A stretch of DNA of 64,000 nt from the NCBI GenBank assembly GCA_038125265.1, contig JAYPDM010000001.1, forward strand, positions 1 to 64,000, given 5' to 3'. Within the stretch, counting starts at the first letter, position 1; each line of letters starts with the position of its first letter. The notes under the pieces were generated by a model. The model did not search any database. It had not been told where the DNA came from and saw only the letters and a list, made by a program, of their open reading frames with translations. Below are positions 16,925 through 25,610 of the stretch, one piece after another. The position numbers and the translations under genes are program-made. This stretch comes from JAURFX01 sp038125265. Lineage in GTDB: Bacteria; Pseudomonadota; Gammaproteobacteria; Steroidobacterales; Rariloculaceae.

Positions 16925-18238
16925 ATGATAAACAATTATCAAATTGTTGGTATAACTTGGCGCGATCATCTTCAAGAAGAGATTGAAAAAATCTCATTAA
17001 ATGAAGAACAGGTCCTTAAAGCCCTGCAGTTATTAAAGAAAAAATATCAGGTTGAAGAGTGCGCCTATCTTAAAACCTGTAACAGAATTGAGCTCTTTGT
17101 CTATTCAGAAGATCTATCTATACATAAAAACATTAGAATGATTTGGCACGAAATCATAGGTGAATTTGGAATAGCAAAATCTGAGAGCATTCAATTTAGA
17201 TCATGGAGAGGAGAAGGAGCGTTTGAGCATCTTTTTATGGTTGCCTCTGGTCTCGATTCTGCCTCTTTAGGAGAAAGTGAAATTTTATATCAGCTAAAGA
17301 ATGCAAAAGAATTTGCCCAAAAAAATCACTTGATTGCATCAGAAATTAACTTCCTCTTCGAAGAGTCATTCAAAGTTGCTGCCCAAATTAAGAGCAATAC
17401 ATTGCTTAACTCAGGAAAACAATCATTATCTGAAATCGCTATAAATATTTTTACAAAATCCAATCTATCTGGCAAAGATTTGAATATAGGTCTCATTGGA
17501 ACATCCCCTGTAATTATTAATGCACTTAAGTCACTTCTAGAAAGAGGATTTAAGCCTACTTTAATGAATAGAACACTCAAAAATATAAAAGATCTGCAAG
17601 ATAAGTACCCTATCCAAATGATCAGCTTAAAAGATCTAAATGCTGGCAATCATCATTTCGATGTAATCTTATCTGCCACAAGTGCTACAGAAGAAATTAT
17701 CAATGAAGAATCACTAAAAGCCATATTTACGAACCAAACAAAAATATATATCGATTTAGCAAGCACTCCTGACGTCTCATCAGATGTATGTAAACGAAAT
17801 CACATAAACTATTACTCCTTAGATGATGTGATTGAAAAGGCAAAATACACTCATCAAACTCGTCAAGCAGAAGTAGCAAATGCAAGAGAAATTATTGATA
17901 GCTATTTGATCAATTTAAATCAAAAAATTAATGATAAGAAATACAACTCAATTTATTCTGCAATACAAAAAAGATATCAATATACCGCCTCAGAAGGTAT
18001 TAAAAGATTAATCAAAAAAAATGCATTAAAACTTGACCAAGATGCTATGAATGAAATTGATATTTGGTGTTCAGCGCTTGCAAGAAGATTTGCTCACATT
18101 CCAACCTTAGGAATAAAAGGCTTACTGAATAATGGTCCAGACGGTTCTGTTGAAGCATTTATTGAGGGTCTTGATGAAAAGTTTAAAACTGAACTTAAGC
18201 TCGCAATACTAGAAACTAAAGGGGGCAACCTTGATTAA
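16925..18238 (+). CDS. hemA: Glutamyl-tRNA reductase
   Basis: First step of C5 tetrapyrrole synthesis: reduces glutamyl-tRNA to glutamate-1-semialdehyde with NADPH. The catalytic cysteine is Cys52 in KTCNRIE. The GLDSASLGE segment that shapes the active site follows, and the C-terminal dimerisation helix is intact (437 residues, normal length). The protein looks divergent. The NADPH-domain glycine motif, GAG-type in E. coli HemA, reads GTSP here, and the usual PRD in the following strand region reads TPD. It starts 37 bp after the kinase gene and heads an uninterrupted heme operon. Its end overlaps hemC by 8 bp. Confidence 0.93.
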   Translation: MINNYQIVGITWRDHLQEEIEKISLNEEQVLKALQLLKKKYQVEECAYLKTCNRIELFVYSEDLSIHKNIRMIWHEIIGEFGIAKSESIQFRSWRGEGAFEHLFMVASGLDSASLGESEILYQLKNAKEFAQKNHLIASEINFLFEESFKVAAQIKSNTLLNSGKQSLSEIAINIFTKSNLSGKDLNIGLIGTSPVIINALKSLLERGFKPTLMNRTLKNIKDLQDKYPIQMISLKDLNAGNHHFDVILSATSATEEIINEESLKAIFTNQTKIYIDLASTPDVSSDVCKRNHINYYSLDDVIEKAKYTHQTRQAEVANAREIIDSYLINLNQKINDKKYNSIYSAIQKRYQYTASEGIKRLIKKNALKLDQDAMNEIDIWCSALARRFAHIPTLGIKGLLNNGPDGSVEAFIEGLDEKFKTELKLAILETKGGNLD

Positions 18239-19127
18239 GATAGGAACCAGAGCCTCTCATTTAGCTAGAACTCAAGCACTTTTGGTTGAGAAAAAACTAA
18301 ATGATATTGGGATAGAAACTAAAATAGTGATCATCACAACTGAGGGCGATAGGAATTTAAATAAGAACTTTTCTGAAATAGGCTCTCAGGGAATATTTGT
18401 CAAGGAACTGGAACAGTCATTATTAAAACAAGATATTGATATTGCTGTGCACTCAGCCAAAGACCTGCCGATCCAGCTAGATCAAAAATTACAAATTGGT
18501 GCCTACCTAAAAAGAGAAGATCCTGCAGATATACTGCTTAGCTTCCATGAGATAAATGAAAATGTATTAAAGAGTAAAAACCTAACCATTGGCACTTCAT
18601 CAATTCGAAGATCTAAATGGATTAGTCATTTTTACCCTCATATCATTGTTGAAGGTCTAAGAGGCAATGTACCCACTAGAATAAAAGCTCTAGAAAATAT
18701 TGATGTAATTATATTAGCTAAAGCAGGTATGGACCGTTTAAATAAGTCACCTCTGTCTGATAAACCCAATATCGATCTTAAAAAATTACATATGCATAGG
18801 CTTGATCCTAATCAATTTGTATCTGCACCGGGTCAAGGCGCCATAGCCATTGAATGCTTAAAAGCAAGCAAAGATATACTGGATTCCCTTAATAGAATTA
18901 ATCATAAAGAAACCCAAACTTGTATCGATCATGAAAGGATAATGCTTGGTCACTTGAGTGGTGGTTGCAATGTTCCCCTTGGCGTTTATGTCAAAATGAT
19001 TAATCAAAATAATTCTTTTGAGATGCATATTGCTCATGCATTAAATAACAAATTTATTAAGAAAACATTTCAATACAATCAGATAAATCAAGTTGAAGAA
19101 AAAATATTACAAGAATTGAAATCATGA
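18231..19127 (+). CDS. hemC: Porphobilinogen deaminase (hydroxymethylbilane synthase)
   Basis: Joins four porphobilinogens into hydroxymethylbilane. Features are GTRASHLARTQA at the start, the catalytic Asp78 in VHSAKDLP, the GTSSIRR and GLRGNVPTR cofactor-binding arginines, and Cys246 in GGCNVPLG that carries the dipyrromethane cofactor. The start is TTG 18231 with a strong GGGGG ribosome-binding site five bases upstream, inside the hemA end. Its stop overlaps the hemD start (ATGA). Length 298 is typical. Confidence 0.96.
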   Translation: MIKIGTRASHLARTQALLVEKKLNDIGIETKIVIITTEGDRNLNKNFSEIGSQGIFVKELEQSLLKQDIDIAVHSAKDLPIQLDQKLQIGAYLKREDPADILLSFHEINENVLKSKNLTIGTSSIRRSKWISHFYPHIIVEGLRGNVPTRIKALENIDVIILAKAGMDRLNKSPLSDKPNIDLKKLHMHRLDPNQFVSAPGQGAIAIECLKASKDILDSLNRINHKETQTCIDHERIMLGHLSGGCNVPLGVYVKMINQNNSFEMHIAHALNNKFIKKTFQYNQINQVEEKILQELKS

Positions 19128-19846
19128 GCATAAGCGGAAAAAAAATACTTATCACCAGAGATAACGAGGGCAATAAAGATTGGCAAGAGAAATTACGCTC
19201 TTTGGGGGCCATAGTAAAGGCCCTAGACTGTATTAGCATTCATGAATTTAATATGGATAACGAGAAATTAATTGAGATTAGAAGAATAATTGAAGCTTCA
19301 GAATATGTGATCTGGACTTCAGCGAGGGGCGTTTTTTATTCAAGAAAATTTTTTAATGGTCATAATACTTCAAAGTTTTGTGCTGTAGGTATTCCCACCG
19401 CTAATGAGATAAAAAAATATTTTGGTGATCCTTATTTAATTAGCCAAGAAATGAATGCAAAAGGCCTCAGTCAAATTATTATTAAAAATGAGGACCTTAA
19501 AAATAAAAAAATCTTATTACTCTTGGCCATCAATGCCTCAGATGTTCTAGAAAAGGAACTTCAAAATGCTGGTGCCAATGTAAAACGAATTAATATCTAT
19601 GAGACCAAACCAATAATGCTTAATGATCCAATTTTATTAAGCTCACTAGATGTAGATCATATTTTCGTTGCTAGCCCAAGTGCAGCGAAGGGCCTAAAAA
19701 ATAATGTAATTTTCGACCGTTCGGTCAACGTTTACCCTATTGGGGTGACAACAAAAAAAACTTTAGATAAGTATCAAATTAAAACGCAGCCAATTCCAAA
19801 ATCCACAGGACTGGAAGGTCTAATAAATCAATTAAATAATAACTAA
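19124..19846 (+). CDS. hemD: Uroporphyrinogen-III synthase
   Basis: Closes and inverts ring D of hydroxymethylbilane. The sequence is poorly conserved in this family. Support comes from the two-lobe pattern starting with KKILITRDNEGN, the VIWTSARGV segment near 64-72, a late VASPSAAKGL motif near 180-190, length 240, and the hemC-hemD overlap (ATGA). It is followed 2 bp later by hemB. Confidence 0.9.
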   Translation: MSISGKKILITRDNEGNKDWQEKLRSLGAIVKALDCISIHEFNMDNEKLIEIRRIIEASEYVIWTSARGVFYSRKFFNGHNTSKFCAVGIPTANEIKKYFGDPYLISQEMNAKGLSQIIIKNEDLKNKKILLLLAINASDVLEKELQNAGANVKRINIYETKPIMLNDPILLSSLDVDHIFVASPSAAKGLKNNVIFDRSVNVYPIGVTTKKTLDKYQIKTQPIPKSTGLEGLINQLNNN

Positions 19847-19848
19847 CT

Positions 19849-20817
19849 ATGGGTAGAGAGTTTAGAATCAATCAAGAAATCAGGGATAGCATAGCTGAAA
19901 CATCATTATCGCGCTCAGATCTAATAATGCCCTACTTTGTAAATGACTCAAGTCATTCTATAGAAATTTCTGCAATGCCTGGAATATTAAACCATTCAAT
20001 AGGTTCTCTAATTTCTAATGTTCAGGAGCAGTTAAAATTTGGTATTAGTTCCATGCTTCTCTTCGGAAGTACAGAAAATCAAAAAAATAAAACTAATGAT
20101 GGTAGCTATGCTTATCACGAAGAAGGCATTACGCAGACAGCAGTGCGTGCCTTAAAAAAAGAATTTGGTAATGACCTTACTATTATCACAGATGTGTGTA
20201 TTTGCTCATTCACAAATCATGGTCACTGTGGTGTCGCTCAAGGAGAGAATATTCTTAATGATGAGACCCTTCCCATCCTTGCAAAAATTGCAAAAAGTCA
20301 CGCAGATGCTGGAGCAGATATCATTTCACCGTCAGATATGATGGATAACAGAGTGCAATTTATCTCAGATTATTTAAAGGAAGAGATTAATCGAAAGATT
20401 CCATTATTTAGTTATGCCGCAAAATTTGCTTCTTCTTACTATGGGCCCTTTAGAGAAGCAGCAGATTCATCACCTAAATTTGGTGACAGGAAGAGCTATC
20501 AAATGGATTACAGAAATTCTAATGAAGCCATGAACGAGATCCAGGAAGACCTAGATCAAGGTGCTGATGGAATTATTTTTAAACCTGCTTTAGCTTTTTT
20601 GGATATCTTAGCTAGGGCAACCAAAAAATTTGATACTAGAAAGTTGGCTTATAATGTCTCTGGTGAGTATTCAATGGTAAAGGCAGCGGGCATGAAGGGA
20701 TGGATCAATGAAAAAGAAATTATTATAGAAAATCTTTTTTGCATGAAGAGAGCAGGTGCGACTGACATTATTACTTATCATGCATTAGAAGTTGCAAAAA
20801 ATAATTGGATTGAATAG
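19849..20817 (+). CDS. hemB: Delta-aminolevulinic acid dehydratase (porphobilinogen synthase), zinc-type
   Basis: Condenses two 5-aminolevulinates to porphobilinogen. Schiff-base lysines are Lys192 (SYAAKFAS) and Lys245 (IFKPALAF). The metal site DVCICSFTNHGHCG contains Cys117, Cys119 and Cys127, the three-cysteine ligand set of the catalytic-zinc class, not the Asp-rich magnesium class. Length 322 is standard. Placing hemB inside a hemACDBL run is unusual for Gammaproteobacteria, where hemB is normally elsewhere, but common in Gram-positive hem operons. It sits 2 bp from both neighbours. Confidence 0.96.
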   Translation: MGREFRINQEIRDSIAETSLSRSDLIMPYFVNDSSHSIEISAMPGILNHSIGSLISNVQEQLKFGISSMLLFGSTENQKNKTNDGSYAYHEEGITQTAVRALKKEFGNDLTIITDVCICSFTNHGHCGVAQGENILNDETLPILAKIAKSHADAGADIISPSDMMDNRVQFISDYLKEEINRKIPLFSYAAKFASSYYGPFREAADSSPKFGDRKSYQMDYRNSNEAMNEIQEDLDQGADGIIFKPALAFLDILARATKKFDTRKLAYNVSGEYSMVKAAGMKGWINEKEIIIENLFCMKRAGATDIITYHALEVAKNNWIE

Positions 20818-20819
20818 TA

Positions 20820-22109
20820 ATGCATATAGAAAAATCTAAAAAATTATATGAGCAAGCGTGTAAAGTTATTCCTGCAGGTGTAAGCTCACCGGTAAGGGCC
20901 TTCAAGGCAGTGGGTGGTAATCCAATCTACATGAAGTCTGGTCAGGGGCCCTTTATTCATGACGTAGATGGTAATCAATACCTTGACTTTGTTATGTCAT
21001 GGGGCCCACTTATACACGGTCACGCCAATCAAAAAATTATTCAAAAAATAATTGAAGCTGCTCATAATGGGACTTCTTTTGGCACGCCTTGTGAGGATGA
21101 ATTAAACCTCGCAAGGTTTATTGTTGATTCTTATAAATCCATAGATCAAGTGCGTTTTGTCTCATCAGGGACAGAAGCAGTCATGAGCGCAATAAGACTG
21201 GCTAGAGGCTTCACAGGTCGAGATCTTATTATCAAGTTTGATGGTTGTTATCATGGACATGTCGATCCCTTGTTGGTTTCTGCCGGTTCTGGCTTAGTTA
21301 CTCTGGGAAATCCTTCATCTCTGGGAATTCCACACGAAGTTTCTAAGCAAACCATCTCTCTTCCGCTAAATGATATTGAACAAGTTAAGAGAGCATTTAT
21401 TGAGTTTAAAGATCAAATTGCAGCTGTAATCATTGAGCCAATTCCTGCTAATAACGGCTTATTGCTTCAAACAAAAGAATTTATCTTAGGGCTTAGGGAA
21501 TTATGTGATGAAAATCATGCATTGTTAATATTTGATGAAGTTATCAGCGGCTTTAGGGTCGCTCAGGGAGGTGCCCCAGAAATATTAGACATCAATCCTG
21601 ACCTTGTAACATTTGGCAAAGTAATTGGAGGAGGTCTCCCCGCCGGCGCATTTGGTGCTACTAGAGAGATAATGAATCACATTGCACCAATTGGAGGTGT
21701 TTACCAAGCAGGCACTTTATCAGGAAATCCATTAGCAATGGCTGCTGGCTTTGCAAGCCTACAACTCCTTCATGATGAAAATAGTTGGGTATATCTTGAA
21801 AGCCTAGGTTCTTATCTCGAGGAAAAAGTTAAAGTCATGGACTTTAATGAAAAATTTAATGTTAGTTTTGTCCGACAAGGTTCCATTTTTTGGTTTGCAC
21901 TTGATACAAATATAGCACCTAGAAGATCAGAGGATATTAATGCTCAATCAGAGGAAAAATACGCTTCGATATTTAATGGCTTACTAAAAAATAATATTTA
22001 TATCGCTCCTAGTATGTATGAGGTTGGATTTCTATCCACATCACATAATAGAGAACATATAGATCACTTTATTCAATCTTTATATCACTTAATGGAATGT
22101 ATAAATTAA
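20820..22109 (+). CDS. hemL: Glutamate-1-semialdehyde 2,1-aminomutase
   Basis: PLP enzyme making 5-aminolevulinate, the second C5-pathway step. PLP-binding Lys267 lies in TFGKVIGGGLP. DEVISGFR (239-246) positions the cofactor, VSSGTEAVMSAIRLARG binds phosphate, and the early AGVSSPVRAF motif is diagnostic for HemL over other class-III transaminases. Length 429. Its last 13 bases overlap the start of the sensor kinase gene. Confidence 0.96.
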   Translation: MHIEKSKKLYEQACKVIPAGVSSPVRAFKAVGGNPIYMKSGQGPFIHDVDGNQYLDFVMSWGPLIHGHANQKIIQKIIEAAHNGTSFGTPCEDELNLARFIVDSYKSIDQVRFVSSGTEAVMSAIRLARGFTGRDLIIKFDGCYHGHVDPLLVSAGSGLVTLGNPSSLGIPHEVSKQTISLPLNDIEQVKRAFIEFKDQIAAVIIEPIPANNGLLLQTKEFILGLRELCDENHALLIFDEVISGFRVAQGGAPEILDINPDLVTFGKVIGGGLPAGAFGATREIMNHIAPIGGVYQAGTLSGNPLAMAAGFASLQLLHDENSWVYLESLGSYLEEKVKVMDFNEKFNVSFVRQGSIFWFALDTNIAPRRSEDINAQSEEKYASIFNGLLKNNIYIAPSMYEVGFLSTSHNREHIDHFIQSLYHLMECIN

Positions 22110-23170
22110 ACCAAAGAAATACCCTTAGACTGGAAATTACTTTTGTAGTTCTTCTGGTACTTACTTTTGGTCAAGTAATTTGGTGGATTTATGACCAAAT
22201 ACGGTACACAGAAAACGTCAATAGTAGCTTATTAAGTCAATATGAAATTGAAGCTGAACTTCTAGAGAGTCAAAATGCCTCGGAACCTTTAAGTATTCTA
22301 GACTTCCCATACCTCACCGAGGTAAATGGAGAGATTATGATTAGTGCAGATGCACTTGCTAATATCGAGGCCGAGAGAAGCTCAAGAATAAACCGTTATT
22401 TTTGGGAAGGAAGTTTCTTTATTATGGTTATATCACTATGTATTTTAATCATATTTAAAACTATCAGTAAGGATCGGGCTTTGAATCGAAGGCAACAAAA
22501 CTTTATTGCCTCTATCAGTCATGAATTAAAAACCCCCCTCACCAGCATGCGTCTTGCCGCCGAGACGATTGGAATAAATAACCATGATGAGAGATCAATC
22601 AGAATGGTAAATCGTATCCTCTCCGAGGGTGATAGATTGCTTCATTTGATCGAGAATCTACTTGATGCGAATAAGCTTGATGAAAAGAAATTCCAAGTTC
22701 AAGTCTCTCAATTTGCTATAAATAGCCTTATTGAAAAAGTTTTAAATGGTCTTTCGCTTAGAGCTGAAGAAAGTGGAATTGAAATTCAAACAGCGATTAA
22801 TGCTGATAAGGCAATTAATAATGACCCCTTAATCGTCTCCATTATCTTGAGAAACATTATTGAAAATGGTGTAAAAGCTTGCGAACAGAGCAATCAAAAG
22901 CTTATCAGGGTAGTCGCGAATAGAATTGATGATGGAATTGAAGTAGAAGTCATAGATTCTGGCATTGGTATCCAAAAGGAAGAACAGGAAAATATCTTTG
23001 ATAAGTTTTACCGAGTGGGAGATGAAAAATTACGTACAACTTCAGGTAGCGGACTTGGTCTCTATATATGCCGAAAATTAGCAAAACTAACAAATATCTC
23101 CATAGAAGTTAGCAGTAAGGGTATTAATCAAGGATCAACCTTTAAAGTTTTAATAAGGGATATTTTCTAA
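22097..23170 (+). CDS. Membrane sensor histidine kinase embedded in the heme operon
   Basis: A 357-residue two-component sensor. Transmembrane helices at about 12-32 and 104-121 flank a periplasmic domain of only about 70 residues. A short linker leads to the dimerisation/phosphoacceptor box FIASISHELKTPLTS (His142). The ATP-binding domain follows: N box with Asn253 and Asn257, G1 VIDSGIGI (286-291), F box FDKFYR and G2 GSGLGLYI (317-324). The small input domain has no recognised fold. The start codon lies inside hemL and its stop overlaps the regulator gene start (TAATG), so it is translationally tied to heme synthesis. The signal is unknown; heme, porphyrin or oxygen stress are candidates. 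Confidence 0.92.
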   Translation: MYKLNQRNTLRLEITFVVLLVLTFGQVIWWIYDQIRYTENVNSSLLSQYEIEAELLESQNASEPLSILDFPYLTEVNGEIMISADALANIEAERSSRINRYFWEGSFFIMVISLCILIIFKTISKDRALNRRQQNFIASISHELKTPLTSMRLAAETIGINNHDERSIRMVNRILSEGDRLLHLIENLLDANKLDEKKFQVQVSQFAINSLIEKVLNGLSLRAEESGIEIQTAINADKAINNDPLIVSIILRNIIENGVKACEQSNQKLIRVVANRIDDGIEVEVIDSGIGIQKEEQENIFDKFYRVGDEKLRTTSGSGLGLYICRKLAKLTNISIEVSSKGINQGSTFKVLIRDIF

Positions 23171-23883
23171 TGTCTAATATCTTGGTAGTAGATGATGAAA
23201 AAGTCTTGGGTGAAAGCATTAAAGATGCTTTAGCCTCTGAGGGATATCAGGTCAAAATCGCATCGAATGGGCAAATTGGTTTTGACCTGATCTCTACCGA
23301 GCCTTTTGATCTGATCATATTAGATGTCATGATGCCAGAAATAAATGGGATTGATCTTTGCAAGAAAGTCAGAGAAATGAATGTACTTACTCCAATTTTA
23401 TTTTTGACGGTCAATAATGACCCTGAAGATAGAATACTGGGGCTTGAGGCTGGGGGTGACGATTACCTCGGCAAGCCATTTCACTTAAAAGAATTATTAC
23501 TTAGGACTAGAAAACTACTTCAAAGAACCCAGTGGTATGCGAGAACTAACGATAGTTTTGCATTTGCAGACATTTATATTGATTTTTCAAGTTACCAAAT
23601 TGAATCTTGGGATAAGAGACTATATAACCTGACTCAGAAGGAAGCCATGATACTAAAACTTCTTATTGAGAATGAGGGAGCAACGGTATCTCGCGAAGAT
23701 ATCCTGGAGAAAATTTGGGGTTATGAATCTTATCCCTCTACTCGAACAATAGATAACTTTATCGTTCGCTTAAGAAAAAGAATCGAACGTAATCCAGAAC
23801 AACCGACTCATCTGCATACTATAAGAGGCGTTGGTTATAAATTTACTAAAAATCCATTAGAGAATAATGATCCTGCACTATGA
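23170..23883 (+). CDS. OmpR/PhoB-family response regulator
   Basis: Cognate partner of the preceding kinase. The receiver domain (1-118) has the acidic pair Asp8-Asp9, phosphoacceptor Asp52 in LDVMMPE, Thr80 and Lys102 in GKPF. A winged-helix DNA-binding domain (about 135-232) contains TQKEAMILKLL, SREDILEKIWG, RTIDNFIVRLRKRIE and IRGVGYKF. Length 237 is normal. It overlaps hemE by 4 bp (ATGA). Because it sits between hemL and hemE on the same transcript, it probably regulates the operon itself or heme/respiratory genes. Target sites were not identified. Confidence 0.94.
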   Translation: MSNILVVDDEKVLGESIKDALASEGYQVKIASNGQIGFDLISTEPFDLIILDVMMPEINGIDLCKKVREMNVLTPILFLTVNNDPEDRILGLEAGGDDYLGKPFHLKELLLRTRKLLQRTQWYARTNDSFAFADIYIDFSSYQIESWDKRLYNLTQKEAMILKLLIENEGATVSREDILEKIWGYESYPSTRTIDNFIVRLRKRIERNPEQPTHLHTIRGVGYKFTKNPLENNDPAL

Positions 23884-24893
23884 ATGATAAAAGACTTTTA
23901 AACGCCCTTAACCTTAAAGAAAATGACCATAGACCTATTTGGATTATGCGACAAGCGGGTAGATACCTACCCGAATACAGGAAGGTCAGGGAAAAGTATA
24001 GCTTTAGAGAGGTCTCAGAAACACCCGAACTCGCTGCGGAGGTGACACTTCAGCCACTCAAAAGATTTGAATTCGATGCTTCTATCATATTTGCAGATAT
24101 CATTACTCCACTTAAGGCTATGAATATAAATTTTGATTTTAATCCTGGCCCTATTATTGAAAACCCAATCAACAATCCAAAGCAGATTGATGCCCTGCCT
24201 GATAAGTTTTATGAGGTTGCCCCAGAGGTTCAGGCATCCTTAAAATTAGTTAAATCTGAATTAAAGTCTCAGCAAACACTTATTGGTTTTGGTGGAGCAC
24301 CCTGGACCTTAGCTGCCTACCTTATCCAAGGAAAAGGACAAAAAGACTTCCCCGCAATAAGGCGCTTTGCGTCTGAACACCCTGAGTCTCTTCAGAGCCT
24401 TTTAACTAAACTCAGCGATCTTAGTATCCAGTACTTTAAAGAACAATTTGAATCAGGAGCAGAAGTTATTCAAATTTTTGACTCTTGGGCTGGTTTGCTT
24501 TCTATCAAGGATTGGCAAACATGGATACAACCCCATTTACTTCATATTGTTAGCACTCTTAATGCATCTAACATCCCAGTAATTCTATTTCTACAAAATG
24601 CAAATCATTTGGTTGAGTATTACTGCGAACTTCCAATCAGTGGAATCGGTGTGGATTGGAGAGTTGATTTATCAAAACTGCAATCAAATGTAAAAGATCA
24701 TATAGCTGTTCAGGGCAACTTAGACCCAGCTATTCTGCTTGCAGGACCAGAAGTTACGAAAAAGTATGCTATAAATTTACTTAACAATATCGATCCTAAG
24801 GGTCATATCATGAATTTAGGTCATGGTATTTTACCTAACACCCCCATCGAGAGTGTTCATGCACTAATTGAAGTAATAAAAAATGAGAGATAA
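23880..24893 (+). CDS. hemE: Uroporphyrinogen decarboxylase
   Basis: Converts uroporphyrinogen III to coproporphyrinogen III. Substrate-binding residues are visible in IMRQAGRYLPEYR (Arg24, Arg28) and Asp73 in FADIITPLKAM. The GFGGAPWTLAAY and GHGILPNTP motifs are also conserved. Length 337 is typical. It follows the response regulator with a 4-bp overlap and precedes hemQ by 3 bp. Coproporphyrinogen is the branch point where the two known heme routes diverge, and the next gene points to the coproporphyrin route. Confidence 0.97.
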   Translation: MNDKRLLNALNLKENDHRPIWIMRQAGRYLPEYRKVREKYSFREVSETPELAAEVTLQPLKRFEFDASIIFADIITPLKAMNINFDFNPGPIIENPINNPKQIDALPDKFYEVAPEVQASLKLVKSELKSQQTLIGFGGAPWTLAAYLIQGKGQKDFPAIRRFASEHPESLQSLLTKLSDLSIQYFKEQFESGAEVIQIFDSWAGLLSIKDWQTWIQPHLLHIVSTLNASNIPVILFLQNANHLVEYYCELPISGIGVDWRVDLSKLQSNVKDHIAVQGNLDPAILLAGPEVTKKYAINLLNNIDPKGHIMNLGHGILPNTPIESVHALIEVIKNER

Positions 24894-24896
24894 ATC

Positions 24897-25610
24897 ATGA
24901 AAATTTCAGAAACTACAGGACAAGTTGATCTTAGTGAAAAAGGCCTCAATCAAGGTCAGGTGATCTCTCTTGACCGAAGATTATTTATGAAATTTAATGC
25001 CTTCTCAGGTCAAATTGACGAAAAAGAAATTATAAAAAAATGCAGTGAAATTAATGGCGCTATTTATAGAGACATTAATGATCCAAATGGTATCGGTATT
25101 CTCATTCTTAGCGAAGATCCTGCCGAATTTATCAAGATCAATCAAGAGGTCTTATCTTTACCACCATTCTCTGATCTTGAGCATAAGCATGAATTTGATA
25201 TGCTTGGTAGGACTTACTCGATCGGATATGAAAATGATCTCGAGGAAGTTCTTATAAATAAACCCAAAAATAAAATAAAGGATCCAAATTTTAAATGGTG
25301 TGTATGGTACCCACTAAGGCGTGAAAAAAAGTTTTATGTACTTCCAGCTGACAAGCAAAAAAAGATCCTTGGTGAGCATGGAAATCTTGCTAAGCGCTAT
25401 GGCTATGCTGGCCTTGCCGTGGATATCCGTCTAGCCTGTCATGGTCTTGATAAGCAAGATAATGATTTTGTAATTGGGCTACTCGGGCCTGATCTCCATC
25501 CTTTATCTGCAGTCGTTCAAGAGATGCGACAAACGGAGCAAACAGCTCACTACCTAGAAAGTCTTGGTCCCTTTTTTATTGGCTTAAAAATTTGGGAGAA
25601 TATCTCATAA
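24897..25610 (+). CDS. hemQ: Chlorite-dismutase-family HemQ-like protein (candidate coproheme decarboxylase)
   Basis: A 237-residue member of the Cld/HemQ family. HemQ (ChdC) oxidatively decarboxylates coproheme to heme b. Key positions, compared with the Gram-positive enzymes from memory: catalytic Tyr138 in WYPLRR, the LPADKQKKILGEHG block with proximal heme ligand His161, RYGYAG, GLDKQDNDF, the VVQEMR helix and the terminal GPFFIGLK. The distal position that is Gln in Firmicutes and Arg in chlorite dismutases falls near Asp176, with Arg178 close by, so the distal pocket differs. It is not HemF, as no HemF motifs are present. Position between hemE and hemH, overlapping hemH (TAATG), strongly supports heme synthesis over chlorite detoxification. 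Confidence 0.87.
   Translation: MKISETTGQVDLSEKGLNQGQVISLDRRLFMKFNAFSGQIDEKEIIKKCSEINGAIYRDINDPNGIGILILSEDPAEFIKINQEVLSLPPFSDLEHKHEFDMLGRTYSIGYENDLEEVLINKPKNKIKDPNFKWCVWYPLRREKKFYVLPADKQKKILGEHGNLAKRYGYAGLAVDIRLACHGLDKQDNDFVIGLLGPDLHPLSAVVQEMRQTEQTAHYLESLGPFFIGLKIWENIS

Noticed and set aside
24897..25610. Calling this gene hemF because it follows hemE
   Set aside because: The protein has Cld/HemQ motifs (YPLRR, EHG, GLD, MR, GPFF) and none of HemF.
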